Source: Ascaris suum (taxonomy: Eukaryota; Nematoda; Chromadorea; Rhabditida; Ascarididae). From it: a DNA stretch of 64,000 nt. The notes under the pieces are model-generated. The model worked only from the letters and a program-made list of their open reading frames with translations. It was not told the origin of the DNA and did not search any database. The position numbers and the translations under genes were made by a program. Shown piece by piece: positions 62,738 to 64,000 of the stretch. The DNA lies in assembly GCA_013433145.1 (NCBI GenBank), contig CM024170.1, forward strand, positions 6,742,366-6,806,365, given 5' to 3'. Position 1 is the first letter of the stretch. Each line of letters starts with the position of its first letter.

Positions 62738-64000
62738 AATTCAGGCGGATTTAACCCGTCAGAATCTTTGCTTACGATTATCAAAATCCTCGAAATCACC
62801 TCCCGTTTTTGCACCTGAATGTTTGCATAGATAGACAGGTTCATAGGTTGTAACCTTATCAACATATTAATACAGCGATTCTATGCGCTTTTTTGTTGGG
62901 TGGTATACACCGATTTCGCACATCATTAATGAGTTCTAAACTATTTTATCTTCAGCAAATCAGTATATTCAAATTCGCGCGGAATTTCTGCTCGGCGAGA
63001 GTTTGCTGAATGTTCCTTGATCGACACTCGAACACAAGAAAGTGTCATCAGCTGGCACGACATAGCCTTTTGTGGTTGGCGTGGCTAATCAGCCAGTTTC
63101 GCCAACAAAAATTAAAGCATTCATAATGAGTGCACAATAATGCCCTATACTTGAAGTGAACTCATTGCCCTATAAACGAGCACTGTTCCACGAATCCGCT
63201 CAATCTAAAATGAGAATCCACTCGATAATAACTGCACACAGATATTCCCCTCACTTTAACATCTTATCGTACCTGGTGATCTTTTCTTCGAGATTGCATG
63301 GAACGGCGCGTACACTCACCGATCTCCACAACCCAAGCAACACAGCTAACCTTCACAAAGCGCTAAATCTAGTTTCTTACAAGCCACACGGACAAACAAG
63401 ACAACTTTAAAGTGAAAAGCCCTCGCGACGAGAGCAACAGACGCAGTAAGAGCTCCTTCTTGCGTTCCTCGCATTATGCTTGGAAATTTTTTGGTGGAAT
63501 AGTCCGAGCGATACACTAATTTAAGCGCTAAGGAAAGTCAGAGGGGGAAAGATTGGAAGGGAAAGTGGGAGATAAAGCGTCTCCTCAAAAGCAAGTTGTT
63601 GAAACATTAAACTAGTCCGTTCCTTTCTTTTTGGCAAAGACAACATTCGTACTGTCGAACGTCCCGAAGAACGTTTCGAGTCTGAATGCACTCTCAGTCA
63701 ACCACCGTCAACATATTCCTCACGCAGCATTTCCTTCCCGCTCCTTCCTCTTTTATTTCTCCCTTTCTTCCTGGAAGCCCTCTATTTACTACTTCCATAT
63801 TTCAGCTACCACTTTCTAATACTTTTTCCAAGGTCTTCTTTGTTCATTGCCATTGTGTTTATTTACGTGTGCATGTCAGCGTTCCACTGCCAACCTTTAA
63901 GTACTTCATCGCACACTTCGGTAAACGTCCATCTCGTTGACGACTCCTCTGTGGAGCTAGAAGCTACCTAACCGATTATACTGTGGACAATATGAATAAA
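62738..64000. other. Right end of window, no gene recognised
   Basis: Short frames at plus 63156-63410, plus 63631-63819 and plus 63686-63940 have no known motifs. The last is pyrimidine-rich, giving Ser/Pro/Phe-rich peptides typical of non-coding DNA. Confidence 0.35.

Overview
The window looks like nuclear DNA of an intron-rich nematode. The evidence is three recognisable multi-exon genes, all on the minus strand. Their introns have short TTTTCAG/TTTGCAG-type acceptors and GTAAGT/GTGAGT-type donors. One of them, LIS1, carries residues that I remember from the C. elegans protein rather than from vertebrates. The gene spacing and roughly 0.1-4 kb introns would suit a strongylid or diplogastrid (clade V) genome, but the species cannot be fixed from the sequence. 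There are no operons of the bacterial kind, no CRISPR array and no convincing tRNA or rRNA.

Layout. 0.6-1.15 kb: an inverted pair of LTR-like repeats with TATA and AATAAA signals. 2.96-13.48 kb (minus): a nearly complete gene for POP1, the large protein subunit of RNase P/MRP, in about 16 exons including a 21-nt microexon, with its poly(A) signal at 2.86 kb. 16.34-17.68 kb (minus): a four-exon gene for mitochondrial ribosomal protein uS17m (MRPS17). 20.2-23.6 kb: exon-like ORFs on both strands that I cannot name. 27.57-39.25 kb (minus): a LIS1/PAFAH1B1 homologue (LisH, coiled coil, seven WD40 repeats) in at least ten exons. 42.5-44.2 kb: unassigned exon-like ORFs, the best one on the plus strand. 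44.2-64 kb: gene-poor, with many G/C homopolymer tracts and one possible small membrane-protein exon at 62.6 kb.

The three named genes are housekeeping genes for tRNA/rRNA processing, mitochondrial translation, and dynein regulation with nuclear migration. They share orientation but are 3-10 kb apart, so I see no functional cluster. The most striking observation is that the LIS1 homologue needs five small missing-base corrections (six bases in all) to read through, although all but one of its splice sites are canonical. POP1 and MRPS17 (about 3 kb of coding sequence) need none. A further frame break occurs in the exon-like ORF at 42.5 kb, so a stretch of poor consensus quality is at least as likely as a decaying gene. 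I did not find a convincing new biological system here.
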